From Massilia sp. Se16.2.3 (GTDB lineage Bacteria; Pseudomonadota; Gammaproteobacteria; Burkholderiales; Burkholderiaceae_D): a stretch of 64,000 nt of DNA. Below the pieces are notes generated by a model that worked only from the letters and a program-made list of their open reading frames with translations, was not told the origin of the DNA and did not search any database. The DNA lies in NCBI RefSeq assembly GCF_014171595.1, contig NZ_CP050451.1:4092001-4156000 (forward strand), written 5' to 3'. Below, piece after piece: positions 30,692 through 39,495 of this stretch (positions within the stretch are counted from its first letter, which is position 1; each line of letters begins with the position of its first letter). The position numbers were made by a program, and so were the translations under genes.

Positions 30692-31240
30692 ATGGACACC
30701 ATCGCTTTGACCTCCGGCGCCAGCCTCGCCATCCTGCCCGTCGCCATTGAGCATGCGGATGGACTGGCGGCGCTGGTGTGCGAGAACGCTGGGCACCTGG
30801 GCGAATATTTGCCCGCGGTGGCCGAGCTCGGCTCGCCTGACGCCGCGCGCAGCCATCTCCAGGCTGCCATCGCACGCGCGGCGGCAGGCGCCAGCTTCGA
30901 ATGGCATCTGTTCCTGAATGATCAGCTGTGCGGCGCCATCCGCCTGAAGAACATCGACAGCGACAACCGCAAGGCGGAGATTGGCTATTTCCTGGGCAGT
31001 GCCTTCGGCGGCCAGGGTATCGCCACCCTCGCCGTGCGCGCAGTACTCGGCTATTCATTTGCCTCCCTGGACCTCAACCGCCTCGAATTGCGTTGTGCCG
31101 CGGCGAACACGCCCAGCATCCGCGTGGCCGAGCGCTTGGGCTTCACGCTGGAGGGCGTGCTGCGCCAGGATGAGTGGCTGGACGGGGGCTTTGTCGACGT
31201 GCATGTCTTTGGGCTGCTGCGTGCCGAGTTCGCGGCTTGA
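30692..31240 (+). CDS. GNAT acetyltransferase, RimJ/RimL-like
   Basis: This is a 182-residue acetyl-CoA-dependent N-acetyltransferase. The acetyl-CoA pyrophosphate loop is in GYFLGSAFGGQGIATLAVRAVL, and the RimL-type C-terminal signature is NTPSIRVAERLGFTLEGVLRQDEWLDGGFVDVHVFGLLR. These match the family that acetylates ribosomal protein N-termini or small molecules such as spermidine. The gene is intact and stands alone. The substrate is not determinable from sequence. Confidence 0.9.
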   Translation: MDTIALTSGASLAILPVAIEHADGLAALVCENAGHLGEYLPAVAELGSPDAARSHLQAAIARAAAGASFEWHLFLNDQLCGAIRLKNIDSDNRKAEIGYFLGSAFGGQGIATLAVRAVLGYSFASLDLNRLELRCAAANTPSIRVAERLGFTLEGVLRQDEWLDGGFVDVHVFGLLRAEFAA

Positions 31241-31357
31241 TGTGCAACACCGGCATGTTTTTCAGGGGCTTTTGGCCAAGTGAATGTATTCGTGCGCAAC
31301 TCCATCTGGCGAATCCGGTCACCGGTCTCCACAGTCATTCGCAGTCGGCGAGGAATA

Positions 31358-31708
31358 ATGATCATGGATCCATTCTCGGATTTACCTTACCTGGTTCACA
31401 CCGGACGTGAACTCGAATTGATGGTCGCGGGCCGCAAACCGCTTGTGGTATTCTGCGACGCTTATCCTGCAGAAGCTTGTGAAGAGATCATTCCAGAGCA
31501 GGCATTCGCACCTTACCTGGCGACAGGAAAGCTCGACAAGCGCGAGTTCGTCGAACTCCTCGATCGCCCGGCGCCGGCCAGTTATCGCCAGCTCAAGGGA
31601 TATCGCTGCGTACTGTATTCGACCCCGGAGGAGAACTGGCGAATCGATGCGTACATCGAGATGAAAGCGCAGGCCAGCCTCCAGGTTGGCGACCGGCCGG
31701 CCACGTAG
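31358..31708 (+). CDS. Hypothetical protein, lower GC than surroundings
   Basis: This 116-residue acidic soluble protein starts at 31358, where AGGA lies five bases before the ATG; an in-frame upstream start at 31280 would add an arginine-rich segment without support. The sequence shows LVVFCDAYPAEACEEIIPEQAFAPYL, EFVELLDRP and VLYSTPEENWRIDAYIEM. No family is recognised. Local GC is visibly lower than in neighbouring genes, and codons such as GGA, ATT and AAA are more frequent. It is followed after 32 bases by another low-GC ORF, so the pair may have arrived together. Confidence 0.6.
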   Translation: MIMDPFSDLPYLVHTGRELELMVAGRKPLVVFCDAYPAEACEEIIPEQAFAPYLATGKLDKREFVELLDRPAPASYRQLKGYRCVLYSTPEENWRIDAYIEMKAQASLQVGDRPAT

Positions 31709-31740
31709 CCGACGCATGGCAATCCGACACAAGGGAGAAT

Positions 31741-32070
31741 GTGATCATTTCCGAAGTCATCGATTTTGTTGGTCATGCTATCGAAGGAATGACCGTATGG
31801 CGTTATCTGTTTTCGCCCGCCTACCGCGCCACCGTGCACGAGCGATGGCGTGACGAATCCCGTTTTGACATCGGAATGGAAGTCCTCAACTTCGCTCTGA
31901 GTTTCATCTTTGTTAGCCTTCAGTTGCCGACGTCCTCTTCGCGGAACTCGAGACCCGTGCCCGGGGCCGTGTCGCGCGTGGATTCCTCCTTGCGCAGCTC
32001 GACGCGGCGGATCTTGCCCGAAATGGTCTTCGGCAGTTCGCGGAACTCGATGCGGCGGATGCGCTTGTAG
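31741..32070 (+). CDS. Putative small gene, probably truncated or frameshifted
   Basis: A GTG start at 31741 with AAGGGAG just upstream opens a reading frame of low GC: VIISEVIDFVGHAIEGMTVW, RYLFSPAYRATVHERW, FALSFIFVSL. The first 60 residues look like real coding sequence with amphipathic and hydrophobic parts. From 31920 on the frame runs antisense to the acyl-CoA synthetase 3' end and is almost certainly not meaningful. A TAG in another frame near 31912 would be a natural end if one base has been lost. It follows the preceding hypothetical by 32 bases. Confidence 0.35.
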   Translation: MIISEVIDFVGHAIEGMTVWRYLFSPAYRATVHERWRDESRFDIGMEVLNFALSFIFVSLQLPTSSSRNSRPVPGAVSRVDSSLRSSTRRILPEMVFGSSRNSMRRMRL

Positions 32071-33599
32071 GGCGCGAGGCGCTCGCGGGCAAAGGCGAAG
32101 ATTTCGCGCGCCAGTTCGCGGCTCGGTTCGACACCCGGGCGCAGCGTGATGAAAGCCTTCGGGACCGACAGGCGCAGCGGGTCCGGGCTGGGTACGATCG
32201 CCGCTTCCATTACCATCTCGTGCTCGACCAGCACGCTCTCGAGCTCGAACGGACTGATGCGGTAGTCGGACGACTTGAAAACATCGTCGTTGCGGCCGAC
32301 GTAGAAGTAATAGCCGTCCTCGTCGACGGTGGCGGTGTCGCCGGTGTGGTAGAAGCCGGCGCGCATCACGTCCGCCGTTTTTTCCTCGTCGCCCTCGTAG
32401 GCCAGCATCAGGCCGAGCGGACGGGGTTCGAGCTTCACCGAGATCTCGCCTTCGCTGGCCGGCTGGTCGTCGCCATCGAGCAGCGTGACCGTATAGCCCG
32501 GCAGCGGACGGCCCATCGAGCCGGGTTTCAGGAGCTGGCCCGGCGGATTGCCGATCTGGGCCGTGGTTTCGGACTGGCCGAAACCGTCGCGGATGCGGAT
32601 GCCCCAGGCGCGTTCGACCTGTTCGATCACTTCGGGGTTGAGCGGCTCGCCAGCGCCCACCAGTTCGCGCAGCGGCGGCTTCCATTGCGACAGGTCTTCC
32701 TTGATCAGCATGCGCCAGACCGTCGGCGGCGCGCACAGCGAGGTCACGCCGCAGCGCTGCACGGTTTCCAGCGCCGCCTTGGCGGAAAAGCGCTCGTAGT
32801 TGTAGACGAAAATGGTGGCGCCCGCGTTCCAGGGCGCGAAGAAGCAGCTCCAGGCATGCTTGGCCCAGCCGGGCGAGCTGATGTTCCAGTGGACATCGCC
32901 CTTTTGCAGGCCGATCCAGTACATGGTCGACAGGTGGCCGACCGGATAGCTCTGCTGGCTGTGCAGCACCAGCTTCGGCTTGGCCGTGGTGCCGGAGGTG
33001 AAGTACAGCAGCAGCGGGTCGGTGGCGCGCGACTCGCCTTTCGGGGTGAAAACGCTCAGCACGCTGCGTGCTTTCTCGAAATCGTGCCAGCCCTCGAGCG
33101 CGCCGCCGACGGCGATGCGCGTGAAATTGCCCGTCACACCTTCGAACTTGTGCGCCTCCGACACCTGCGCGATCACGTGGCGCACACGTCCGCGGTCCAT
33201 GCGGTCCTGCAGGTCGGCGGTCGAGACCAGCATGGTGGTGGGCACCAGCACGGCGCCGAGCTTGATCCCGGCCAGCATGATTTCCCACAGCTCGACCCGG
33301 TTCGGCAGCATCAGGAGCACGCGGTCGCCGCGCTCGACCCCGCACTGCTGCAGGTACTGGGCTACCTGGTTCGAGCGCGCCGCCATGTCGGCGAACGAGA
33401 TCTTCTGCTCGCGCCCGTCTTCCTCGACCACCCACAGCGCGGGCGCGTGGTTGTCCTTCGCTTCGACGTCGAAGAAGTCGAGTCCCCAGTTGAAGGCATC
33501 GAGCTTCGGTGCCTGGTAGTCGCGGTAGGCGATGTCGTAATCAAGACGGTGCTGCTGCAGGAAGTCGCGCGCCTGCGCGAAACGCTGATACGGGGTCAT
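31920..33599 (-). CDS. AMP-dependent acyl-CoA synthetase (medium-chain/aryl type)
   Basis: This 559-residue enzyme activates a carboxylic acid to its CoA thioester through an acyl-adenylate. The P-loop-like motif is LLYFTSGTTAKPKLVLHSQQ, the adenine-binding region is DGFGQSETTAQIGNPPG, then GFYHTGDTATVDEDGYYFYVGR with the hinge Asp, and the catalytic lysine is in KTISGKIRRVELR. ISSPGWAKHAWSCFFAPWNAGA is typical of the ACSM/benzoate-CoA-ligase-like branch. The gene is intact, with ATG at 33599. Substrate unknown (medium-chain, benzoate-like or 2-aminobenzoate are candidates). It has no catabolic neighbours. Confidence 0.9.
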   Translation of the reverse strand: MTPYQRFAQARDFLQQHRLDYDIAYRDYQAPKLDAFNWGLDFFDVEAKDNHAPALWVVEEDGREQKISFADMAARSNQVAQYLQQCGVERGDRVLLMLPNRVELWEIMLAGIKLGAVLVPTTMLVSTADLQDRMDRGRVRHVIAQVSEAHKFEGVTGNFTRIAVGGALEGWHDFEKARSVLSVFTPKGESRATDPLLLYFTSGTTAKPKLVLHSQQSYPVGHLSTMYWIGLQKGDVHWNISSPGWAKHAWSCFFAPWNAGATIFVYNYERFSAKAALETVQRCGVTSLCAPPTVWRMLIKEDLSQWKPPLRELVGAGEPLNPEVIEQVERAWGIRIRDGFGQSETTAQIGNPPGQLLKPGSMGRPLPGYTVTLLDGDDQPASEGEISVKLEPRPLGLMLAYEGDEEKTADVMRAGFYHTGDTATVDEDGYYFYVGRNDDVFKSSDYRISPFELESVLVEHEMVMEAAIVPSPDPLRLSVPKAFITLRPGVEPSRELAREIFAFARERLAPYKRIRRIEFRELPKTISGKIRRVELRKEESTRDTAPGTGLEFREEDVGN

Positions 33600-33735
33600 G
33601 GTGTCTCCTGTGCGCTGATGACGGTGGCCAGGCGCGGCGCGCCGATGGCGTGACCGCAGCCCGATCCCTGTGTGTTGTCTGTTTGCGCACATTGTGCCAC
33701 GGCTTGGCCGTGGCGACGGGCGATTCGCGTGGCGT

Positions 33736-34239
33736 CTATTGCGGTCCGCCGCTGGCGAGGCTGCAGGTAAAGGCATACGGTGTCGTCGTCGGGATCGCCT
33801 TGCCGTTGCGCACATCGATCAGGCCCTTCGTGATCAGGTATTGCCCGTCCGCCCCCGCCCTGCCCAGCACGACGCCAGGCATCCTCGTTTTCACATCCTT
33901 GCCCAAGCGGATGCCGGCAGCGGCGAGCGCGTCGGTGAATTCCTCCAGGCGGGCGTTGCAGATTTCGCCCTGGATCACCATCGCGCCGAAGCCGCCCATC
34001 ATGCTGACGTTCTTCAAGCATGCCTTGCCCAGGGTGACCGGTCCGGACAACCGCAGGCCTTCGTCGCGCGGCAGCTTCCGGGCGGCCCCGTTCAGCCAGT
34101 CGGTTGCCGCGCCGCGCCCGGCGCCGGCGGCAGCCGTGTCGCAGGAGAGGAGGCGCAGCTTTTTCCTCGTCGAGCGAGGCGTGGGCCGCGCTTGCAAACG
34201 ACAGGCCGCACAAGAGAAGTGGAGCAAAAAGTGCTTCAT
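33736..34239 (-). CDS. Exported hypothetical protein
   Basis: This is a protein of about 167 residues. Its first eight residues (MKHFLLHF) continue after an apparent frame change into a hydrophobic signal-like stretch with FASAAHASLDEEK; a second, compensating change near 34150 returns to the frame used for the rest. With these corrections the protein has a conventional signal peptide and a mature part of RLLSCDTAAAGAG, LGKACLKNVSMMGGFGAMVIQG, LAAAGIRLGKDVKTRMPGV and YAFTCSLAS, with three or four cysteines that could form disulfides. I do not recognise a family. Confidence 0.55.
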   Translation of the reverse strand: MKHFLLHFSCAACRLQARPTPRSTRKKLRLLSCDTAAAGAGRGAATDWLNGAARKLPRDEGLRLSGPVTLGKACLKNVSMMGGFGAMVIQGEICNARLEEFTDALAAAGIRLGKDVKTRMPGVVLGRAGADGQYLITKGLIDVRNGKAIPTTTPYAFTCSLASGGPQ

Positions 34240-34303
34240 GGTGTCCTGTAAAACGATGTGATGACCCGATCCCGCACCGGACGCGGGGCGGTCCGCAAGC
34301 GCG

Positions 34304-35977
34304 TCAGGTTGGCCGCCGCAGCGGCACCGCGAACTCTCCCTCGGGCTGCATCATGTCGATCACGCGGCAGTCGCCGCACATGCGCAGGCGGTCGAGGTTG
34401 CCGGCAAAGGCGCTATGGCTGGACAGGCGCGAGAGCATGTTCTCGACCATGTGCAGTGTACCGAAGGGTTTGCTGCAGCGGATGCAGTGGAAGGGCTGGG
34501 ATTCGTTCAGGGTGCGGGTTTCCTTGCGCGCCGCACCAAACACCATGCGCGGCACCAGGGTGATGGCGTTTTCCGGGCAGGTATTCGCGCACAGGCCGCA
34601 TTGCACGCAGTTCTGCTCGACGAAGCGCAGGCGCGGCAGGTCAGGCGTATCCATCACGGCCGAGGACGGGCAGACGCCGACGCAGGCCATGCACAGGCTG
34701 CACGACTGGGTATTCACGGCGATCGCACCGAAAGGCGCGCCGGCGGGCAGCGCCACCGCCTCGACCGCCTGCGGCGCGTGGCGGTACAAATGGTCGAGCG
34801 CGTAGTCGAGCGTGTTGCGCTTGTCTGGGCCAGGTTGAAGGTGGCCATCTCGGCCGGGGCCTGCCCGCGTGGCGCGTGCTGCAAGGCCAGGCCCAGTTCC
34901 TCCGGCGTGGCCACTTGCAGGAACTGGAAATGCGGGCCGGCATAGCCAAGGCCTTCCAGCACTGTCTGGGCGACTTCCATCTGGCGCGCAATCGCGCCTG
35001 CGTATTGCGGCGCCTCGGCGCCCGTCATCAGGACCGTGACGCCGGCCGCGCCATAGCTGAGTGCCGCCAGCCAGACGTCGATGCCGGTCGAGGCCGTGTG
35101 GTGCAGCGCCATCGGAATCACGCGGCCCGGCACGCCATGGGCCGGGTCGCTTTGGACCGCCTCGATCAGCGGCGCGCCGCCTTCGCTGTGCAGCAGCAAT
35201 ACCGGATCCTGGCCGCCCGCATCGACATAGGCGCGCAGCGCCGCCTTGATGCGGCTGCCAGTGTGCGCGGCCGAGGGGAAGTTGTAGCCGAGGGCGCCGG
35301 TCGGCAGACCGTGGTGCAGGCGCCGCAGCCGGCGCACAGATAGGGGTTGACCTTGATGCGGTCGCCGTTGCCGGATATCGCCTTGGCCGAGCAGATCTCG
35401 ACGCAGGCGTTGCAGCCGACGCGCTCGTTGCGGCTGTGGGCGCACAGCCGCTCCTTGTAGCTGAAATACTTCGGCTTTTCGAAGTCGCCGATCATGTCCA
35501 GCAGTTCGCTCGCCGCCGCGCGCCGCGCCGCTTCATCCGGACCCGGGGCGTAATAGCCGTGCGGATGCTGGTGCGACGAAATGAGCGGGCTCGGACAGAG
35601 GTCGAGCACGAGGTCGAAGCTGGCCTGCTGGGCCGCCTGGCCGGGGGCCTGCCAGCGTGCCTCGAAGGCGCCGAGCCAACCGGCTACGGCAATCGCACGG
35701 GCATGCAGCACCGGATAGGCCCGCGCCGCGAGTTCACCCTCGCCATCGAGCAGCACGGCTGTCACCGGCAGGCTGGCCGCCAGCAGGTCGGCCCGGGGCA
35801 AGGCTTGAACGGCAGTACCGACGACAAGCAGGCGCCCGCTCGACCGGTAAGTGACGGAGGCGGACGCTTCGGCCGGAGCGATGGCGTCGGCGGCGAGGAT
35901 GGCGGCCGTCTTGGCGAGGGCATTGCGGCGCTCCTGCAGCGGATCGCCGGCCTGCCCATCCAGAATCGAATGTTCAT
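34304..35977 (-). CDS. Multi-cluster 4Fe-4S ferredoxin-type protein of the formate dehydrogenase operon
   Basis: This is a soluble iron-sulfur protein of about 555 residues with at least four clusters. The first pair lies around CNACVEICSAKAI and CAGCGACTTVC, the second pair around CSLCMACVGVCPSSA and CVQCGLCANTCPENA, and a C-terminal CIRCSKPFG...CGDCR adds another site. Between them is a HdrD/MvhD-like middle (LLLHSEGGAPLIEAV, VTVLMTGAEAPQYAGAI). The ATG at 35977 overlaps the DUF3306 stop (ATGA), but the frame shifts at once, then again near 35310 and 34830. It is the last gene of the FDH operon, probably an electron carrier or regulator for it; the exact partner is unknown. Confidence 0.8.
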
Positions 35978-36790
35978 GCTTGACCTTGGAGATGTTGCGG
36001 GTGCGGCCCGGCCGGAATGGCGGCGGCACCGGGCACGGCCGGCGTACCGGTGCTGTGCTCCACCGGAGGTGTACGCGTCCACGGCAATTTCCGTCGCCGG
36101 GTTGAGCTGCAACGCAGAAACATATTCCACGTGGGTGTGGGCATCCGTCAGGGCGCTCCGGTCGGCGTCGGATGCGGCAACCGGTATGGGAATCGTGGCG
36201 CCCGGCGTGGAGGCGGCGTCGCTGTCCGATAGCGCATCGGGAGCGCCGGCGGGTGGCGCGTCAGCGGCGGATACGGCCGGCGTATCCGCCGGGCCAGGAG
36301 GCATTGCCATCGGCGCCCCGATGCCCTCCTCCGGTTCGCGCGGATCCGGCATGCGCAGGGCACTGCGCGCATGGTCGAGCGACGCGAGCATGGCTGCCGA
36401 GACGGGAGACGGGATGTTGTAGTCGTCCATGTACATGTCGAGCCCGTCCATCACCTTGAAGTGCGGGTCGGCAAACAGCTTTTTGAGCGCCAGGCGCTGC
36501 ACCGACTTGTCGACGCCCTGGCTGACGAACGCCGAGAAATCGGATTCGGGCGTGAGACGCGCCGCATCTTCCAGCGTGGGGGCGGGAGCGTCGGGCACCG
36601 GGGCGCCAGCAACGGCAACAGCTGGCGACGCGGCGTGCGGGATCGGTGGCCGCGTTGCGGCGGGAGCGCGAGCCGACGCCGGCAGGGACGCAGCCGTCCC
36701 TGCCGTATCGAGCGTCCGTCCCGGCTCGCCATCATCGCCGCCGGTCGCTTTCAGCCGCGACCAGCGCTTGAAAAATCCTTCCGCGGGCAT
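35974..36790 (-). CDS. DUF3306 protein of the formate dehydrogenase operon
   Basis: This is a protein of about 270 residues. The conserved DUF3306 core is LTPESDFSAFVSQGVDKSVQRLALKKLF, DPHFKVMDGLDMYMDDYN and MLASLDHARSAL. The N-terminus has FFKRWSRLK; Pro/Ala-rich low-complexity linkers flank the core on both sides. A frame change near 36080 restores a C-terminus HSTGTPAVPGAAAIPAGPHP with a stop overlapping the next gene by four bases. DUF3306 occurs with DUF3305 in FDH loci; its function is undescribed to my knowledge, probably maturation or assembly of the enzyme. Confidence 0.82.
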
Positions 36791-36798
36791 GGGCGCTC

Positions 36799-37239
36799 CT
36801 ATCCGTGCTGGCGGCCGCGGCGCGGCTTGGGCTGGTAGTGCTCGCGCAGGTAGCCGGCCAGCCAGGCATAGATTTCGGCCGGCATGGTGACGCCGTCGGC
36901 CGATTCGCCGGAATCGAACATGCGCGTGCCCTCGACATAGCTGACGGACGCGCGCACCGGCATGGCTCGCCCCTCCTCCATCCGCCACAGGACGAACACT
37001 TTCGATTCGGGCGCCATGCAGTTCTCGTAATAGCCCTCGTGTTCGTCCGTGTAGAGCTCGAGTTCGAGCCCGGAGACGAGGTAATAGTCGCGCTCCGAAC
37101 TTTCGCCGAGCACCTGCAGCGGCGCCAGGTTGCCGCGGTCGGGCACGACGCCGACCGCAGCCCAGGCTTCGTCGGCCCAGCGGTGGGCGACGGCGCGGCG
37201 CTGCATGATCACCGCGATCGGCATGCTGGCCATCTTCAT
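36799..37239 (-). CDS. DUF3305 protein of the formate dehydrogenase operon
   Basis: This is a 146-residue cytosolic protein. Diagnostic parts are MPIAVIMQRRAVAHRWADEAWAAVGVVPD, YLVSGLELELYTDEHEGYYENCMAPESKVFVLWR and IYAWLAGYLREHYQPK. The start codon at 37239 overlaps the stop of the upstream gene (ATGA), and DUF3306 follows eight bases after the stop. DUF3305 and DUF3306 are a conserved pair beside selenium-free formate dehydrogenases. The function is not established; the strictly conserved operon position suggests a chaperone or insertion role. Confidence 0.87.
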   Translation of the reverse strand: MKMASMPIAVIMQRRAVAHRWADEAWAAVGVVPDRGNLAPLQVLGESSERDYYLVSGLELELYTDEHEGYYENCMAPESKVFVLWRMEEGRAMPVRASVSYVEGTRMFDSGESADGVTMPAEIYAWLAGYLREHYQPKPRRGRQHG

Positions 37240-37928
37240 CGGCTTTTCGCGTTGTCCGCGTTCCCTTTGTCGACCGCCGGCGAGGCGCCCTTCGGCACCG
37301 CCTTCGTCGGGCCCTTCTTGACGTCGTCGCTCGGCGCCGCCGTGCCCATCTTTTCGCTCTTGATCGGCACGTTGGCCGCGTTCAGCGCCTCGGGGCTGCG
37401 CGGCGCGGCGCCACGGCCGGGCGCCGCTGCCGAGGTTCCAGGCGCGGCACCGGCCGGAGCCGCCGCGCGCACGCCGGCCGAAGGCGGCGTTACGCCGGGG
37501 GCAGCAGGCCGCTCGCCGCCGCAACGCCGGCCGGCGTGCCGGGTGTCGCCACGACCGGCGCCGCGCTGCCGGGTTGCGTCACGGCGTTGGCTGGGACGGC
37601 TTGTCCCGGCGCGCCGGACAGCGCGCCCGGAACGCCGGGCGTTGCCACCGCCGGGGCCACGATGGCCACCGGCGCGTTCACCTTCCAGCCCTGGCCAGCT
37701 GCGCGGCTGCGCCAGCGCGCACTGACCGCATCCATCGATGCAGCCAGCGCTTCCCTTTTCCTTGGCGGCCCTGGCATCGGCCTCGGCTTTCTTGGCGGCC
37801 GCGGCCTGCTGCTGGGCCGGCGTCAGGGGCGGCTTGGGCAGCGCCGCCGACGCCGGCAGCGTGGCGCCCGGCCCCGGGGCCAGGCAGGCCGCCAGCGCAC
37901 TCAGCGCCAGGTGCGTGCGTTTCATCAT
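37236..37928 (-). CDS. Exported low-complexity Ala/Pro/Gly-rich protein, FDH operon
   Basis: This protein of about 230 residues has a signal peptide (MMKRTHLALSALAACLAPG...ASA) followed by TPAQQQAAAAKKAEADARAAKEK, a charged helix. The middle part switches frame (two compensating changes near 37750 and 37500): in the corrected frame it reads AVSARWRSRAAGQGWKVNAP and then repeats of the type VATPGTPAGVAAA. The tail is KSEKMGTAAPSDDVKKGPTK. It overlaps both neighbours by four bases, so it is in the same transcript as fdh and DUF3305. No known domain is recognised. Confidence 0.6.
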   Translation of the reverse strand: MMKRTHLALSALAACLAPGPGATLPASAALPKPPLTPAQQQAAAAKKAEADARAAKEKGSAGCIDGCGQCALAQPRSWPGLEGERAGGHRGPGGGNARRSGRAVRRAGTSRPSQRRDATRQRGAGRGDTRHAGRRCGGERPAAPGVTPPSAGVRAAAPAGAAPGTSAAAPGRGAAPRSPEALNAANVPIKSEKMGTAAPSDDVKKGPTKAVPKGASPAVDKGNADNAKSR

Positions 37929-38374
37929 TTGTTCCCCATCTTGTCGGAGGCCGCCGGTCCCTGCGGCGCCGCGTTGCTGGCCGATCCGGCGTTCTGGTCC
38001 TGGACCGACGGTCCGGCGGGTTTGCCCATGTCGCCCGGCTGGGTCTGGGTACCGGGCATGGCGCCGGACGGCGGCGTTACGCCAGAGTTCGGACCCTGGC
38101 CGGTCTCGCGGGTGGTGCCACCGAGTTCAGCGCCTGAAGTCGTGCCGCCCGAGCCTCCGGCGATACCGGGCGTGCCGCCGGCATAGGTCGCGTCGGTGAC
38201 GGGCTTGGCGCTGCGGGCGATGATCTCGCCGCTGGTGCCGCCACCGGCCGTCACCTGGCCGGGAAACCTGGTCTGGATGACGCCATCGCTGGCCGGCGCC
38301 GTGTTGCGGTTGCAACCTGCCCCCAGCAGGAGCGAGGCCAGCGCGCCGGCGATCAGGAAAGGTATTCGTTTCAT
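37925..38374 (-). CDS. Putative lipoprotein, Gly/Thr/Pro-rich, FDH operon
   Basis: This is a 149-residue exported protein. The signal ends in the lipobox LLLGAGC (Cys21), so the mature protein is probably lipid-anchored. The rest is low-complexity: DGVIQTRFPGQVTAGGGTSGE, TPGIAGGSGGTTSGAELGGTT, GPNSGVTPPSGAMPGTQTQPGD. The start is the ATG at 38374. It lies 19 bases after fdhC and overlaps the next gene by four bases. No domain is recognised. Its place between the cytochrome b subunit and the DUF3305 gene suggests a periplasmic accessory of formate dehydrogenase. Confidence 0.6.
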   Translation of the reverse strand: MKRIPFLIAGALASLLLGAGCNRNTAPASDGVIQTRFPGQVTAGGGTSGEIIARSAKPVTDATYAGGTPGIAGGSGGTTSGAELGGTTRETGQGPNSGVTPPSGAMPGTQTQPGDMGKPAGPSVQDQNAGSASNAAPQGPAASDKMGNK

Positions 38375-38393
38375 CGCATCCTCGAAAACAGCG

Positions 38394-39485
38394 TCAGTGT
38401 GCGGGCCCTGGCCGGGGCGCAGGTGGGGGCGTGCGGGGTGCGTCCGCCGGCGCCGCCGCCGGTGCAGCACCCGACTTCACCTCGTCGTACCAGAGCGAAT
38501 GGTGCGCCTTGGCCCAGTTTTCGTCGACAGTGCCGTGCCGCATCGCCTCGTAGGCGCCCGGCGTGCCCCAGGTGCCGATATAGCTGTGGCCCATGGCCGC
38601 CACGATGTAGAAGGCGGCGCCGGCAAGGTGGAAGTAGTTCGCCATCTGCAGGATGTAGCGGGTCTGGCCGAAGTTGACGAAGTTCAGCACCAGGCCGGTG
38701 ATCGACATCACCAGGCCGAGCAGGGTCACGCCCAGCCAGAACCAGGTCTTTTCGCCCGCGTTGAAGTACCCGGCCGGCACGTGCTTGTGCGATACCAGTC
38801 CCCCGCCCTGCTTGACCCATTGCCAGTCGTTTCGATTGAAGAAATTACGGCGCAGGAAGGTGATGAACATCAGGATGGAGCACAGGACGAACAAAGGCCC
38901 GATGAAGTTGTGCACGTATTTCGAGATATAGGCGACACCCGAGAAAAAGCCATGCCCCATCCAGGGCAGCAGCACCTTCTTGCCGAAGGTAATGATCAGC
39001 CCGGAAACGGCCAGCAGGATGAAGCTGATGGCGGTTGCCCAGTGTATCTGGCGGTCCCATTTGCTGAAGCGCTGTAGCTTGCGGCCCGAGGCCGGCACTT
39101 CTCGCGCCGGCCCGATCGTGTTGTAGAACAGGACGATCAACAGCGGCACGACGATCAGCAGGGTGCCGGCAATCGAGGCAATCGGGCCGTTGCGCAGCGT
39201 GCGCCAGGTATTGCCGCCACGCTGGACGATGACGTTGCCCTCGCTTGCGCCGTACTGGCCGAGGAAATGGCGATCGATGTGGACGCGCCCGGACTGCGAC
39301 GAGGCCAGGCCAGGCTCGCGTGCGCGCGCGTCGCCCTCGACCTGCAGCATCGTCTGCTCTTCCGCATAGGCCGGCTCGGCGCGTTGATTGGGCACCGCGC
39401 CGAAAGCCGCCGGCAGCAGCAAGGCCATCAGCAACGCCAGCATGGCGCGCAGGGCAAACAGGTTCGCTCGCATAGGGGATGGCAT
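38394..39485 (-). CDS. fdhC: Formate dehydrogenase gamma subunit, cytochrome b556
   Basis: This is a 363-residue di-haem membrane anchor of formate dehydrogenase that transfers electrons to quinone. It has a cleavable N-terminal signal, a periplasmic extension (GNVIVQRGGNTWRTLRNGP), TM1 (AGTLLIVVPLLIVLFY) followed by FSKWDRQIHWATAISFILLAVSGLIITFGKK with a haem-ligand His, then YISKYVHNFIGPLFVLCSILMF, WFWLGVTLLGLVMSITGLVL and ANYFHLAGAAFYIVAAMGHSYIGTWGTPGAYEAM with further His ligands. The extra N-terminal part and proline-rich tail distinguish it from E. coli FdnI. It is the third structural gene after fdhA and fdhB. Confidence 0.92.
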   Translation of the reverse strand: MPSPMRANLFALRAMLALLMALLLPAAFGAVPNQRAEPAYAEEQTMLQVEGDARAREPGLASSQSGRVHIDRHFLGQYGASEGNVIVQRGGNTWRTLRNGPIASIAGTLLIVVPLLIVLFYNTIGPAREVPASGRKLQRFSKWDRQIHWATAISFILLAVSGLIITFGKKVLLPWMGHGFFSGVAYISKYVHNFIGPLFVLCSILMFITFLRRNFFNRNDWQWVKQGGGLVSHKHVPAGYFNAGEKTWFWLGVTLLGLVMSITGLVLNFVNFGQTRYILQMANYFHLAGAAFYIVAAMGHSYIGTWGTPGAYEAMRHGTVDENWAKAHHSLWYDEVKSGAAPAAAPADAPRTPPPAPRPGPAH

Positions 39486-39495
39486 GGGCGACTCC

